From positions 3,968,001 through 4,032,000 of the forward strand of contig JAUCEF010000005.1 in NCBI GenBank assembly GCA_033558025.1: DNA of 64,000 nt, read 5' to 3'. A model generated the notes under the pieces. It saw only the letters and a list, made by a program, of their open reading frames with translations, was not told the DNA's origin and did not search any database. This DNA is from Phytophthora sp. 'mugwort' (taxonomy: Eukaryota > Oomycota > Peronosporomycetes > Peronosporales > Peronosporaceae). The position numbers and the translations under genes were made by a program. Numbering within the stretch: position 1 is the stretch's first letter; every line of letters starts with the position of its first letter. Shown here piece after piece: positions 43,301 to 53,803 of this stretch.

Positions 43301-44332
43301 TTACAACGAGGCACGAGCAAAGAATAAATCCAAGCCCGCTCGCAAGTTGATTGGAAGCTACTTTGGTGAAAAGATTCTGATCTGCACTCCCCTACTCAAG
43401 TGGTATCTGTCTCATGGAATGGAAATTAATAAGACTTACAGTTTCATTAAAGCCAGCGATCACAAGACTTTCGCTCCATTCATGGAGGCTGTATCGAGCG
43501 CACGTCGTGTCGGTGGTGAAGATAATAGTAAGGCTATGATTGCGGAGATGATGAAACTGGTTGAAACTCGGCGTTTGGGCGATCGGGCATGGACATGAGT
43601 AAGCACAAACAGGTCAAGTACGAGTCTAATGAGGATAAAATTAAGTCGCGTATTGAGCACTTCACGTTTCATCGATTAGAGGAGCTGAACGATTCCTGTG
43701 AGATAACCATGAAGAAGCGTCGTCTCAATAACAAGAACCTAATCCATTTCTCCATAGCTATCTATCAGCTTGCGAAGCTACGCATGCTCGAGTTCTACTA
43801 CGATTGTATTGACTTCTACTTCGATCGATCCGATTTCCAGTACCAAGAAATGGACACGGACTCTGCCTACATCGCTTTCAGCTGCAATAATCCATTCCAG
43901 AAGTGCGTCAAACCTGAGCTACGTGATCACTTCAAACAGCCAAAGTACGATTGGTTCCCACGCGACTATAACACGGAAGTGGCTAAGTTTGACCGTCCAA
44001 CCCCTGGTCTATTCAAGGATGAATGGTCTGGCGATGCTATGGTCTCACTCTCGTATATTTGCTATCTTCCAGACGAGTCATACAAGGTGAAGGTTTTAGC
44101 TAAGGGCGTACAACAACGTCGTGGTCGCAATGAGGATGTACTCAACCCTTTGGGATTTGAGTCTGTTGTTCGCGACCGCATCACCCTTCGTGGTACTAAC
44201 AAGGAATTTAGGCTGTCAAAAGAATCTATATCAATCATTACATACACTCAGACCAAAACCGCCTTATCATATTTCTACGACAAGCGACAAGTGCTTGATG
44301 ATGGAATTAGTACCATCCCACTTGATATCTAG
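40358..44332 (+). pseudogene. Polinton protein-primed DNA polymerase B, decayed
   Basis: The frame chain starts near ATG 40358 and ends at the TAG before 44332. An exonuclease motif VPVLGFNSGRYDINLIKSD is at about 41975-42030. Polymerase motif A, IIGYDANALYLWALGNSMPC, is at about 43050-43110; motif B text, LIHFSIAIYQLAKLRMLEFY, is at about 43740-43800; motif C, QEMDTDSAYIAF with DTDS, is at about 43845-43880. YDANALYLW is typical of protein-primed PolB in Polintons. Between exonuclease and motif A is a cysteine-rich HNH-like block (YLCGLCWCQLTVDTASADRI, about 42700-42760) preceded by MCQTCFNEL. At least six frame changes or stops occur (for example near 41055, 41380, 42060, 42860, 43000, 43210). 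It would replicate the element from terminal-protein-primed ends. Confidence 0.88.
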
Positions 44333-44364
44333 AGGTTCTCCAACCTATCACATGTTTCTTATTT

Positions 44365-44382
44365 GAATAATATATATAAATT
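44365..44382 (+). promoter_or_regulatory. TATA-like promoter of the integrase gene
   Basis: The sequence GAATAATATATATAAATT stands directly before the ATG at 44383. AT-rich TATA-like runs at this short distance also precede 45914 and 47089-47137. Confidence 0.35.
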
Positions 44383-45415
44383 ATGGACACGATGAGGGTG
44401 AGGTCGCTGACCACACGCACAAGTGCGAGCGAACAGCTCAATGATCTCCTCAGCAAACTATACTACAACCCTAAAACTGGTTATGTTGGGGCTCAAGCCT
44501 CTTTATCATAGGCTCGAGAGATAGATCCTAAAATAACGTTAAGGAATGTGAAGGATTCGTATGCTACTCGGGCAGATATTCAGCGATTTCAAGACCAAAA
44601 GAAGAGTTCTGATGAGTTCAAGATTGCCTCTCATAACCCCAACTCATGGCAGATAGATCTTGCTTTCTGGGGGAAACAACCGATTCTGACTGGTATCAAC
44701 ATCAACTCCCGCATAGGCTACGCAAAGGTTTTGATGAATAAGACTGCGCCTATAGTTTTAACAGCCCTCAAAGCGTTTGTTCGACTCCATAAAGTTGATA
44801 TTTTAACGAGCGATAATGGTAGTGAGTTCATAAATGCACAAGCTCAAGCATTTTTTTAAGCCAAAGAGGTAGAGCATTTTAACAAACGAGCCCGGCGATC
44901 ATGGGACTATGGGTAAGATTGAGCGATTCAACAGGTTCATTTCCCAGCCACTGAATGAAGTACTTGAACTTTCCAGTTCGCATCTTTTTGTGATCTAAGA
45001 TTTTCTCAGCTTCAAGGATATCGCCTCGATTGGTTGTAGCCTTAGTGGTCTCTGATTGAATCTTCTTGAGGTCATTTGGAGCTTTGTAAAGCGTATGACC
45101 ATTATTTGAGCGAATTTGGACTCGATGGCCATCAATCGGTACCACTGAATATACAGCCTTGCTCCAACGTGTAGCCTCCTTGTCAAACGTTCCCTTCTTT
45201 AGTCGATAGAGCACATTGATCCCAACGCTGAACTCGTTCTCAATCTTATCAGCTTCACTTTGGTTATGAGTCAGATCTGCCTCCATTACTTGGCCTTTAG
45301 CTTCATTTGGCGTCATTCCAATCGATCGATGAAGGTGCTGTTGTAGTTGCCAATAACGTCGCTGATTAGCTTTTGTGTAATCCGCTTAGGAGACATCTTG
45401 GTTAGTCTGAGACAT
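44383..45415 (+). pseudogene. Polinton retroviral-type integrase with internal inversion
   Basis: From ATG 44383 the plus strand reads LSKLYYNPKTGYVGAQ, a TAG at 44509-44511, then WQIDLAFWGKQPILTGININ (first catalytic Asp) and DILTSDNGSEFINAQAQAFF (second Asp region). After a frame slip it gives NEPGDHGTMGKIERFNR (third, Glu-containing region) to about 44942. The C-terminal part is on the opposite strand: from about 45415 leftward it reads KMSPKRITQKLISDVIGNYN, HRSIGMTPNEAKGQ, then a chromodomain-like end (ILDHKKMRTGKFKYFIQWLG, about 44930-45010). So a segment of about 470 bp is inverted relative to the core. Polinton integrase with a chromodomain normally catalyses insertion; here it cannot be made. 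Confidence 0.85.
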
Positions 45416-45541
45416 AAGTAGCTAGATAATAAATTTGATAAAGACATCCTCTATAGCTTTGACTCAAGTATATTATTTCCACTATTATATTGGATTGTTT
45501 TGTAAATATCTGACTTGATATATAGACACCAGCCCATAAGA

Positions 45542-45832
45542 ATGTGCCAGAACTGCTTGCGAAAAGACCGGGAGCTTGGTAAGCTACGGCGAAAGTTGTG
45601 GGTCATTCAGGAAGTAAGCAGAATCAAGAACGAGCTGAGAAATCTCGATGCAGTATCAAAGTTCCGTAAAACGGTTGTAAATCGCAAGTATCAGCGTGAT
45701 TTAGAAGCAATCTTTGATGTTCCGTTTCATGGCATCAAGGATCGATATTTCAACTTACTAAATGAAAGAAATCATATTTGTCATTCATATGCGATATTTC
45801 GCCACGAATCAGTTATGCCGAGCTACTGGTAG
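45542..45832 (+). CDS. Maverick ORF, unknown, with CxxC start
   Basis: A 96-codon intact frame from ATG 45542 reads MCQNCLRKDRELGKLRRKLW and ends in a TAG after HESVMPSYW. It is basic and helical, with a CxxC at the N-terminus. A TATA-like ATATATAG lies about 20 bp upstream. I do not recognise it; its position beside the integrase suggests an element-encoded accessory protein. Confidence 0.5.
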   Translation: MCQNCLRKDRELGKLRRKLWVIQEVSRIKNELRNLDAVSKFRKTVVNRKYQRDLEAIFDVPFHGIKDRYFNLLNERNHICHSYAIFRHESVMPSYW

Positions 45833-45888
45833 CAACCGAAGGTTGGGCGTGATCGTCGATCACTGGTAATTATGACTACTCATTTTTT

Positions 45889-45913
45889 TTATGATATCCA
45901 TGATATATAAATA
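45889..45913 (+). promoter_or_regulatory. Promoter-like motif GATATCCAYGATAT
   Basis: TATGATATCCATGATATATA precedes the ATG at 45914. The same core, GATATCCACGATATAAATTA, occurs twice in tandem at 47088-47137. The shared, partly palindromic sequence directly before start codons suggests an element-specific promoter or transcription start signal. Confidence 0.45.
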
Positions 45914-47058
45914 ATGTGTTCAAATTTCTCATCCCTCGCTCAGAGAGAGCAAAAGCGACAAGAGTTTCTTGAACGATCTCAACGACGTGTTCAACAAGCT
46001 AAAGTTAAGCGACTCATGTACGAAGGTGCATCATGGGCAAGCGACGTAGATAGTACTATAAGCACACTGAATTCGAAACCCTCTACATCAGCTCAGACAG
46101 ATTCGTCTGAGCCATTAAAAAACAGTGAGTGATAAATTCTCTCAGACAAACCCTGATGTCTCAACAGTAAATATGGTTGATAGTGAAGTACAGGCTCGTC
46201 CCGATACGCTGATAGTGGAGTACAGGCTCGTCCCAAAACAACTAGTAGAGAATTACAGGCAAGCTTCATTACTACTGATACAGGAATTCAGGCAAGCATC
46301 AATACAGCTGATATTGGAGTTGAGACATACAAATATCCACAAACGATCAATTCAGCAACTTCGACTCAAATTGTTTGTGAAAGACCGCTTGATACGGAAG
46401 AGCAAGTGCAATCCAGGTCTTGGATAAACACCTGTTTGTAGAAAATCCTAACTGGGTTGCGCTCCAAATCCACCCTATTCGAAGGAAAACTGGTAAAGAT
46501 GATCCGAGATACCTTCTCGGAGAAAATGGATCTGTAATTTCTGTTAGAAATGGCAAGAAAACCAAAAACATTATGAGTCAATTGATTGGGTAGCTCCAGA
46601 AGCAAAACTCAGAAATATATTGTACGATGGTAAAAGCAACTCAATCGATGAAGTTGGAGCCATGCGTGGTGAAGAAAATCGAGCGCGAACACTCACACGT
46701 TTGGAGAAGAAAAGCAAGCAGGCGATGATTTAGAGGATCTCGATGTTGTTCTTAAGGATCCGAGACTTCCTGATATTCGATTTAGTCGAAAGTTTACATC
46801 AACAACATTCGACAACAAGCTAAGTCGATTAAAGCTTCTTTGGATTGATAACGCTGATATCAATGTCGCTGAGCGTAAGGCTATCATGAAGAACGTAATC
46901 ACCAACGATCGACCTCAGAAGAACAGGATGCTGTGCGGGCAACTGATTTAGACAAAAGTAACAAGAAGGTTGGATATGCATCGACTCAGACCCAAGGTGG
47001 GGGAGTATGGGCTTACCACCAAAGAAAAAAACAAAAGCTATAAAAACGTTTGCCATCT
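45914..47058 (+). pseudogene. Maverick repeat-containing gene, unknown, frameshifted
   Basis: From ATG 45914: MCSNFSSLAQREQKRQEFLE, a basic coiled-coil start to a TGA at 46130-46132. The text then continues in other frames with imperfect repeats of roughly 13-20 codons (EVQARP .. GVQARP .. GIQAS) at about 46170-46330. Downstream come NWVALQIHPIRRKTGKDD and YLLGENGSVISVRNGKK near 46440-46560. No known domain. It may be a structural or terminal-protein candidate, but that is speculative. Confidence 0.4.
46175..46330 (+). repeat. Imperfect short tandem repeats in a Maverick gene
   Basis: AGTACAGGCTCGTCCC occurs twice (about 46189 and 46222), followed by degenerate versions ATTACAGGCAAGC and ATTCAGGCAAGC. 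The spacing is 33-40 bp. Confidence 0.6.
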
Positions 47059-47087
47059 AACTTATTCCATTTCTCATGAGTTTGTTT

Positions 47088-47137
47088 CGATATCCACGAT
47101 ATAAATTAATGTTTCGATATCCACGATATAAATTAAT
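47088..47137 (+). repeat. Tandem copy of the promoter-like motif
   Basis: TTTCGATATCCACGATATAA plus ATTAAT is present twice in a row, unit about 27 bp. The first copy is followed by ATG at 47110. See the similar single copy at 45889. Confidence 0.7.
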
Positions 47138-47458
47138 TTTATCACTAATACTAATCTCAGGTATTGCAGATTCGCCATCAGGACTCTGTGTGGGGAAAAA
47201 CACAATATGGAGCGGGCGGAGCCCCTCCCGGGCGGCCTACGGACTGCCATCACCTAAAACTATGATTTGATCCGCTTTCAATAAACTCGCGCCAATGATC
47301 TGACTTGGTTCATCGGTAGTCAAATTTGTTCTGAGGTCATTACTCGGTCCGCAACCCATGATTATATTAGCTCCAAAGAAATTGCTTACTGAACCAGCCA
47401 GCTGTACATTTGATAGTATGGATCGCTTCGGTTCTTACCATTGTCAAAGACACTAAGA
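47138..47458 (-). other. Maverick stretch with a short decayed frame
   Basis: On the minus strand one frame gives QLAGSVSNFFGANIIMGCGP and later SQIIGASLLKADQIIVLGDG, fading into a GC-rich block at about 47190-47250 that is unlike the surrounding AT-rich DNA. It may be part of the adjacent fibre gene or a separate small gene. Confidence 0.3.
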
Positions 47459-49161
47459 TTATCTTATAATCGCTCGCAGATCCTCAATCTCTTTAATTAA
47501 GTACTGAATCATCTTCATATTGTATGCAGCTATACGACTATAATCAACGTTGAGTTGCTGTTTTGTTGGCTCAAGCGATGGGTCGGGTCCCTCTTCGATA
47601 CCATCTCTATAGAAACGGACACCAAATCAGTCAAATGTGCCGGGACGAGATCTTGGGCTAAGACTCCTACGTCCTGACCCGGATGATCTCCGATTCAATC
47701 CAATCGTATGGGCAGACATCAACGCTATCATACAGTCGTTTTGATACGATCAAGAGGTGCAGTCTGAATATTCTTCTTAAGGCGTCTGTCTGATGTCATA
47801 GCCATTGAAGTGCAAGCTATGTAGACTCCGAACACAGCACTAACGCTATAGCCTATAGGGCCTAGAGCGCTCTCGATCACGCCTGAATCAGTCCTCAGTT
47901 TGTAGACCGTACTACCACCGTCCCGAAGTGAAAGAGGCCACGCCAGGAACATTTAATGGACATGACGGAGAGGTCGTACCGATCCCGACTCGGCCCCCGG
48001 CGGTCAAAATCATCTGAGTCGTATTACCTGTCCCGAAACGAAGGTCTGACGAACTGATGCATCCGACCCAGCAGGCATTCGCAGACGTGTCAGCGCTACC
48101 ATTATGTACCTCTATTTGAAATCCACCTGCAAAAGATTAGATCCCGAAAATCGGCACATTCTGGTGTAGCTCGAGTCAAGGTAATCAAAACCGCTTGATT
48201 TGATGGATAGGTATTCAGTCGATGCCAAGCTGTTTATACCAAGCTCCGTAAGAGCTCCTACCGATGTAATATACGATTGGTTGCCGTACCCCAAGAATCC
48301 ATTAAGCAACCCACTCGAAGTTATGTTTCCAGATACGCTTAGAGAAGCCAGCGTACCGACACTCGTAATATTAGGCTGAGCAGCAGCCTGGAGAGTACCT
48401 GTAAGCGATGTAGCAGATATCGTACCAATATTTGAAATATTACGACTTGATGATATCACTGTCGTAGAATCGATTTGAAGCGATCCGAAGTCGCCAATCG
48501 TGCCAGAAGTCTTCGTAGTACCATTGATGGTAGCAGCTGAGAATGAATTAACACCTGAGAAGTCTTTCGTTGAACTGAGAACCATTGCCTTAGAACCCGT
48601 AGCACCGCCCTAGTACGTCTGATTAAATGTAGTGTAAGCCGATATGCCATCCCAAAACTTCAACGATGGTATCTGTAAAGCTGTTCCAGCTGTAGCCAAC
48701 GCCAGCGAAGAGAGAGTACCAACAGATGTAATTGATGGCTGAGCTGCCGTTTTGATGCCCCCCGTAAATGAATGTTGGTAGCCGTGAGCGAGTTGATAAT
48801 AGCAATAGCGCCTGAGCCGTCAAGTACCAATGTCTTTTCATTAGCGGCTGTACCTGGAGTGATGCCCATGACATAATCAGGAGCAGGTAACACGTTGGAG
48901 CCATTCAGTTAGACTGCTACAAGATAGTTCCCCAATGTCATCAATATCTTTGTTTATACCCGGGACAAGGGCTATACCTTGTGTTGCCGTTCCAGGAGTA
49001 ATACCGGTAATGTAGGTTAGTCGGTAATCATTCTTGCGAATGTATAAAGTCTGCGCATATTCGTATGTTAGATAACCACTAGCGTCTAACGACAGATAGA
49101 ATTCAGGATTGTAGATCGGTGATATGAAAATTGGCTGAGGATACGAGAAACCAGAACTCAT
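47459..49161 (-). pseudogene. Maverick fibre-like protein with S74 intramolecular chaperone
   Basis: From the ATG at 49161: MSSGFSYPQPIFISPIYNPE, then repeats of a fibre-shaft type: ITGITPGTATQGIALVPG, ITPGTAANEKTLVLDGSG, and TGTLQAAAQPNITSVGTLAS with further NISNIGTISATSL units. The C-terminus has the peptidase-S74 (endosialidase chaperone) signature SDRRLKKNIQ at about 47765-47800. It is followed, after frame slips, by an S74 core (LVPAHLTDLVS) and a terminal helix (YSRIAAYNMKMIQYLIKEIE) to a stop at 47459. In phage tail fibres the S74 domain helps trimer folding and then cuts itself off. Several frameshifts and stops are present. A virion fibre role is inferred. Confidence 0.75.
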
Positions 49162-49214
49162 GTTTGTTTTTATCTCAATCTATATAAATCCAGCGATAAT
49201 TAAAAGACGCGACC

Positions 49215-49902
49215 ATGAGCGCTATTCCAGATTTTGGTGCTTCGTTGACGAAAAGTTCAAGTCTGCCGGCATGGGCGATATTCCTGCGTTTGACATTAAA
49301 AGCTATTTAGAATATTTGTCCTTGGACCCTCATTCAGGGGGAAGAACAACTTAAGTATGTTCATTCTCAAGCATTCTCCCCACGTATTCGCCCATTTAAC
49401 GATCATTGCTCGTAATCCACGTCAAGAACTGTATGAGTACCTCCGCGAGAAACTTGAAGATTTCATTACTTTTGCTGACCCAGATACACATCCGAAAGTT
49501 GATCAAGTACATCATACACCCATCAGCTCCAATAAACCTGAGATTGTTATCATAGACGACTACAGCAACGATAAGCTACTCCAGAAGAATATCTTTTCCC
49601 GTTACTTTACGCGCGGACGTCATTTCAAGTTCAGCACCGTATTTCTAAGCCACAGCTACTTTGCAACTGACAAGATGATTCGCTTGACTTCTGAATACGT
49701 AGCAATCTTAAAAGCCGATTCAAAGCGAGATTTACAGATGGTTGTCAAAGATTTTAATATTAAGGGCGTAGATGATCGGTCAATCGTCTATTATTATAAC
49801 AAGGCTACTGAACGAAAAGGTCAGATGCTTCTCATCGATTCTGTAAAGGGTCAAATCAGGTACAACTTTGATAAACCAGCCAAGACTGTAGAATATGAAT
49901 AA
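49215..49902 (+). pseudogene. Polinton FtsK/A32-type packaging ATPase
   Basis: N-terminal text GMGDIPAFDIKSYLE is in one frame; the P-loop follows in another, as FVLGPSFRGKNNLSMFILK (about 49318-49372), where the usual Ser/Thr after GK is Asn. The frame 49357-49902 is intact: HSPHVFAHLTIIARNP, the Walker B strand EIVIIDDYSND, the sensor stretch FLSHSYFATDKMIRLTSEY, and the end KPAKTVEYE. This is the HerA/FtsK-type ATPase that would pump DNA into capsids. One frameshift before the P-loop and the altered P-loop disable it. Confidence 0.82.
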
Positions 49903-49940
49903 GTATCATCTAAATCTTGACGATAATGATATACTTCATC

Positions 49941-50860
49941 ATGGCGAGCTTCTTAAAAATCGATAGTACCAATCTCGCAGTAGACGGATACAACTCGTCG
50001 TGGAAATATCAGTTTCCGGGATCGGCAGCTGACTTTCGCGATGTTGTTTGCGCGATTCAATCAATCAGTCTCTTTAACAGTGAATACAACATCGATTCTA
50101 TTCAATTCCAAAACTCGACATTCCAAGCGAAGTTCCGATATCTGCAACTACTTCTACACTCAGATTACACTACCAGATGGATATTATAGTTACGATGATA
50201 TCAACCGAACACTACCAGATGGATATTATAGTTACGATGATATTAACCGAAGTATTCAGACAGCTCTCGTTAATGCAGGGGCCTATTTTATTGACGGATC
50301 TGGAAACAACGTATGTTATATCAAACTAACTGAGAACAGTGTCTATTACGCAGCTCAGATAGATTTCTCTCCTACTCCTTCGAGCCTTCCAGCTGGATAC
50401 ACGAGACCTTCTACTGGACTATACTCGGCTGGTGGTACTGGATTACCAATTACAACTCGCGTTCCGCGTTTATCCAGCAATAATGCTGCATTTGGTTCGG
50501 TACTTGGTCTTACTTACCTACATATCCTTCTACTCGGCGACTGTTGCAAGCGCTCAACCTATCCAATATCATCCCTCAGATCCGCCCAACCAGTTCATAC
50601 ATTGTACGCTGTGATCTGATCAAAACGAGTATGTTGCTTCTGGCGATATCTTAAGTGCCTTTGATAGAGTTGACGCCAGTATTGGTCAGCTGATCAACTA
50701 TAAACCATCACACTATGCGTGGATGGTGGGAATTGCCATAATGGTTCTGGATCAACGATTACTATCAGTATCTATAACCAAAATGACCAGAAGGTTAAAT
50801 TCCGCGATACTTCAGTTTCATTCGTGCTTTTGCTGAGACCAAACAATAAATTTCTTCATT
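49941..50860 (+). pseudogene. Polinton minor capsid (penton-like) protein
   Basis: Start MASFLKIDSTNLAVDG at ATG 49941, then YQFPGSAADFRDVVCAIQSI, then in another frame TLPDGYYSYDDINR twice, INR-SIQTALVNAGAYFIDGSG and a Ser/Gly-rich jelly-roll-like part. Near the end STITISIYNQNDQKVKFRDT leads to FVLLLRPNNK. This pattern is that of the single-jelly-roll penton protein of Polintons. Frame changes occur near 50130, 50510 and 50720. Its place between ATPase and core genes matches other Polintons. Confidence 0.7.
50165..50251 (+). repeat. 42-bp tandem duplication in the penton-like gene
   Basis: ACACTACCAGATGGATATTA through ATAT(C/T)AACCGA occurs twice back to back, encoding TLPDGYYSYDDINR twice. 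Only one or two bases differ, so the duplication is younger than most of the decay. Confidence 0.85.
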
Positions 50861-50879
50861 TAGTTTTTTATCTACTAAA

Positions 50880-51635
50880 TCACATTCTAAAACTCCCCCC
50901 GGACTTCTTCATGGCGCGTATCTTCGCCATGTGATTCTTAGCTTCTTGAGAACTCTTTGCAAACCTCTTACCCTTTTGATTGGCAACGCCTACTCCATAG
51001 CGACGACGGACTTCACCACGAAGCGTCTTAATCAAATTACCGTGTTCAGGCTTGGTAGTTTTGCTCAGGAGAAACTTTTCTCCAGCATCGGCAGCGTCTG
51101 TAAGAATCCCCTTACGCTTCGTGTAAGCGAGGGCGTTTGGCTTCTTTCTTAACACCAGCCATCATCAGACGTCCTCCAAGATCATTAGTATCACTGTCGC
51201 TATCATAAACACCGATACCAGTCATAGAGCGGATGGCAGCTCTCGCTGGAATAGCACCCTGTCGATCTCCGAGTGCGATTGCAAGAGTGGGAACAGCTGC
51301 ATCAGCAACACGAGACAAAATCCCAGAATCCTTTGCGAATTTGAAAGCGGATTTTACTCCTCCCCAAATTTTGACCAAATGCTTGCCCCGTGCATGCCTC
51401 CTCCTTGCATGTGCTTAAACGGATACCCGATCTCCTCGTGTGTGATAGCTAAACGCGTTCCTTTACCAGAGGTTTTAGCTCGAAGAGCTTTAGCATACGA
51501 TTCAGGATGAAGATGAAGCGTAGCACCAGAGCTACACAACTCATCTTTAGTCAAGGATGGAGTACCGGTCTTGAATGCACGCTTGAGCTTTGTCTCTGGA
51601 ACCGTCGCTGAAACTGCTAATTCATTGAATGTCAT
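50880..51635 (-). pseudogene. Polinton/virophage-type virion core protein
   Basis: Three frames follow one another from the ATG at 51635. The first carries CSSGATLHLHPESYAKALRA, TRLAITHEEIGYPF and GGGMHGASIWS. The second carries IWGGVKSAFKFAKDSGILSR, VADAAVPTLAIALGD and IRSMTGIGVYDSD. The third carries VRRRYGVGVANQKGKRF and the end SSQEAKNHMAKIRAMKKSGG. Glycine-rich, basic proteins ending in EAKxHMAxLRxMKK-like text are common in Polintons and virophages and resemble adenovirus core/minor proteins in composition. Two frameshifts (about 51370 and 51130) break it. The exact virion role is inferred. Confidence 0.65.
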
Positions 51636-51697
51636 GATTATATTTCATGATTAATTTATTATTTAAAGAATGGTTAAATTCAAGTCTTTGAATCGGC

Positions 51698-52042
51698 TTA
51701 ATAGTCCAATCTTATGTTTTGCTTGAAATACAACCAGAGCATGCATCATATACCGCAATAGTCTCCATAAGTACGTTGATACTGTTTGGGATTGTACTTT
51801 CCAATTCCATACTTGGTAGGAGCTGCTTCGCTCATACTATCGAATGTATTCACCTTTATGAACAGCTGTCCAATGACCTATATCAAGGTTAGGAGGCCTT
51901 AATAAGACCAAGTATGTACCTTTCTTTGGGAGCGGTTTCGATATTTCGTTCGATTCAAATATTCCATCCAATTGTACTCAATTCGATCTGCAAGCTCGAT
52001 AAGATCGTGGCCGCTGGTGATTGGTTTAATGAGATCGCTCAT
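51698..52042 (-). pseudogene. Polinton adenain-like cysteine protease
   Basis: From the ATG at 52042: MSDLIKPITSGHDLIELADR, then after a frame slip near 51905 PNLDIGHWTAVHKGEY, with the catalytic His in GHW. FDSMSEAAPTKYG follows (Asp region), then RTYGDYCGI near 51760 with the catalytic Cys, where a TGA replaces the next codon. The His-Asp-Cys order and spacing are those of the ULP1/adenain family, which processes capsid proteins in Polintons. It has one frameshift plus two stops. Confidence 0.72.
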
Positions 52043-52089
52043 AATATTTAATTTCAACGAAAGTATATTAGAACCATATAGATTCAACA

Positions 52090-53799
52090 ATGAGCGAAAC
52101 TCAACTATCCGATCAGTATTTGTACCAGAGCTCGCTGCAAAGCGACCCGGAGATCAAGGTATCTTCTGGCAAACGCGTACCTTTTGTGATCGATCTGAAT
52201 CAAGGCTCAGAATGGCGTTATCACGATGCTACAGCTCAGCTAAACGGCTCTGAAGGATTTGCGTGTCTTCGCGATGCATACATCATGCTCCCATACAAGG
52301 TCTCGATGAAAATGGTGCTACTGCTCAGACCGCTGCTGCCAATCGCTTCTGTGCTACTTTGAAGTGTGGTAACTGGAATGTCATCGATAGCATGTCTCTG
52401 GAACTCAATGGCAAGACCATTGTCTCGATAGCTGATTACAAGCTGTTTTGGAACAATGTCCGCGCTCTGACAAGCGACAGCCCTCAGTACGTTGAAAAGC
52501 ACGGAGCTGAATCATTCCTTTATCCGGATGCTGCTCAGTCGCCTTTGTACAGCAGCTACAAGCTCGACTACTGGAGATGGATACACAAACACTACTGCCT
52601 TCTCATCTTCGTTCGCTACAACTGGTCCCTCTGGAAGAGCCTCCATCGCTAACGATGGTCTCGTAAAGCGTCTGTTGTTGAACCCTCCTAATGCTGGATC
52701 TGATTTCTCCATGTCGTGGCCTTCACTTTGTACAGCTTCTACCACAATCTCAAATTAACTGGCGCGTGGTGCCTTCGTAGCTGGCGTCGCCACGGCTAAT
52801 GGAATTATGGGGACGTGGAACGACATGCTAAAGGTAAAGCTAACTGATCTTCACCCTACCTTTAAGGAGTTAGATCATGGCGAACCCCAAAATCCGCCTC
52901 CGCTTCCAAGTCAATTAGGGTACCTCTACTATTGCCGTGGATGCTTCGAAGGGTATGTCTCTAACCAGCACTACTCTTGCCTCTGGTAATACCTGCCCAA
53001 TTATGTTTTCTGCATCTTCTACTGGGAATCTGATGGCTGGAGTCCTTGCTGCTTCTGCCGGGTTCAGTATTGCTTGGGGTGCTGTTGTCAATGCGCTCGA
53101 GCCTACTGTTGATGGTACTTACATGCCGTTTACCACTTCGCGTCTTTACGTTCCGTTTGTGCATCTTGAGAACCCTCAAGCGATCATCTCAAAGCCAGTC
53201 AAGAAGGTTCGGTTTATTGATTGCTATGCTCAGTGGTTCTTATCAGCGCGCTGACACTGATAAGCAATCGACTCAACTTAATGATGCATTCGATCTCCAG
53301 CTATCGGCTTCTATTAAGAATGCAAAGTATGTAATCTTGATGCCTTTTGCCGAGCAAACTGGTAGTTTTGCTCAGCAGCAGTTCAGGAGTTCCAAAGTCC
53401 TTTTGATTCAGCTCCTTGGACTCTCCACCCCGGATCCAGTATTAGAAACTTTAATGTTCGTATCGGTTCCCAGCAGACCTTCGATATCAGCTATGACTAC
53501 GATTTCCACCACTTCACTAATGAGGTAGCTAAAATCGCATCGATCAATGGTGATCTCACCCCTGAGCTGGTTAATGGTCTTCTTGACTATCAGTGGTCTT
53601 TAACTAACCGTGTTCTCATTGCTGACGTTAGTCGTCTAACAGAGCGTGATGTCCCCCAAGCGATTCAGATTCAAGGTGTGAATGCTGGATGCCAGGCACC
53701 AATATGTTAGTATTGGTTGTGTCCGAACAAGAACTAACCTTCGATAGACTAACTGGGGAATTATTAGACTATACCACAGCTTTAGAGAAAAAAAACTAA
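52090..53799 (+). pseudogene. Polinton major capsid protein (double jelly-roll)
   Basis: The ATG at 52090 opens MSETQLSDQYLYQSSLQSDP, then PFVIDLNQGSEWRYHDATAQ and AYIMLPYKVSM. In the next frame come CGNWNVIDSMSLELNGKTIV and NVRALTSDSPQYVEKHG. Later frames give IAWGAVVNALEPT-like text, LQLSASIKNAKYVILMPFAE and NRVLIADVSRL. The text ends SEQELTFDRLTGELLDYTTA with TAA at 53797-53799. The length (about 570 codons) and N-terminal blocks fit Polinton major capsid proteins. At least seven frame changes or stops are present. I do not join the frames here. Confidence 0.8.
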
Positions 53800-53803
53800 T
53801 ATC

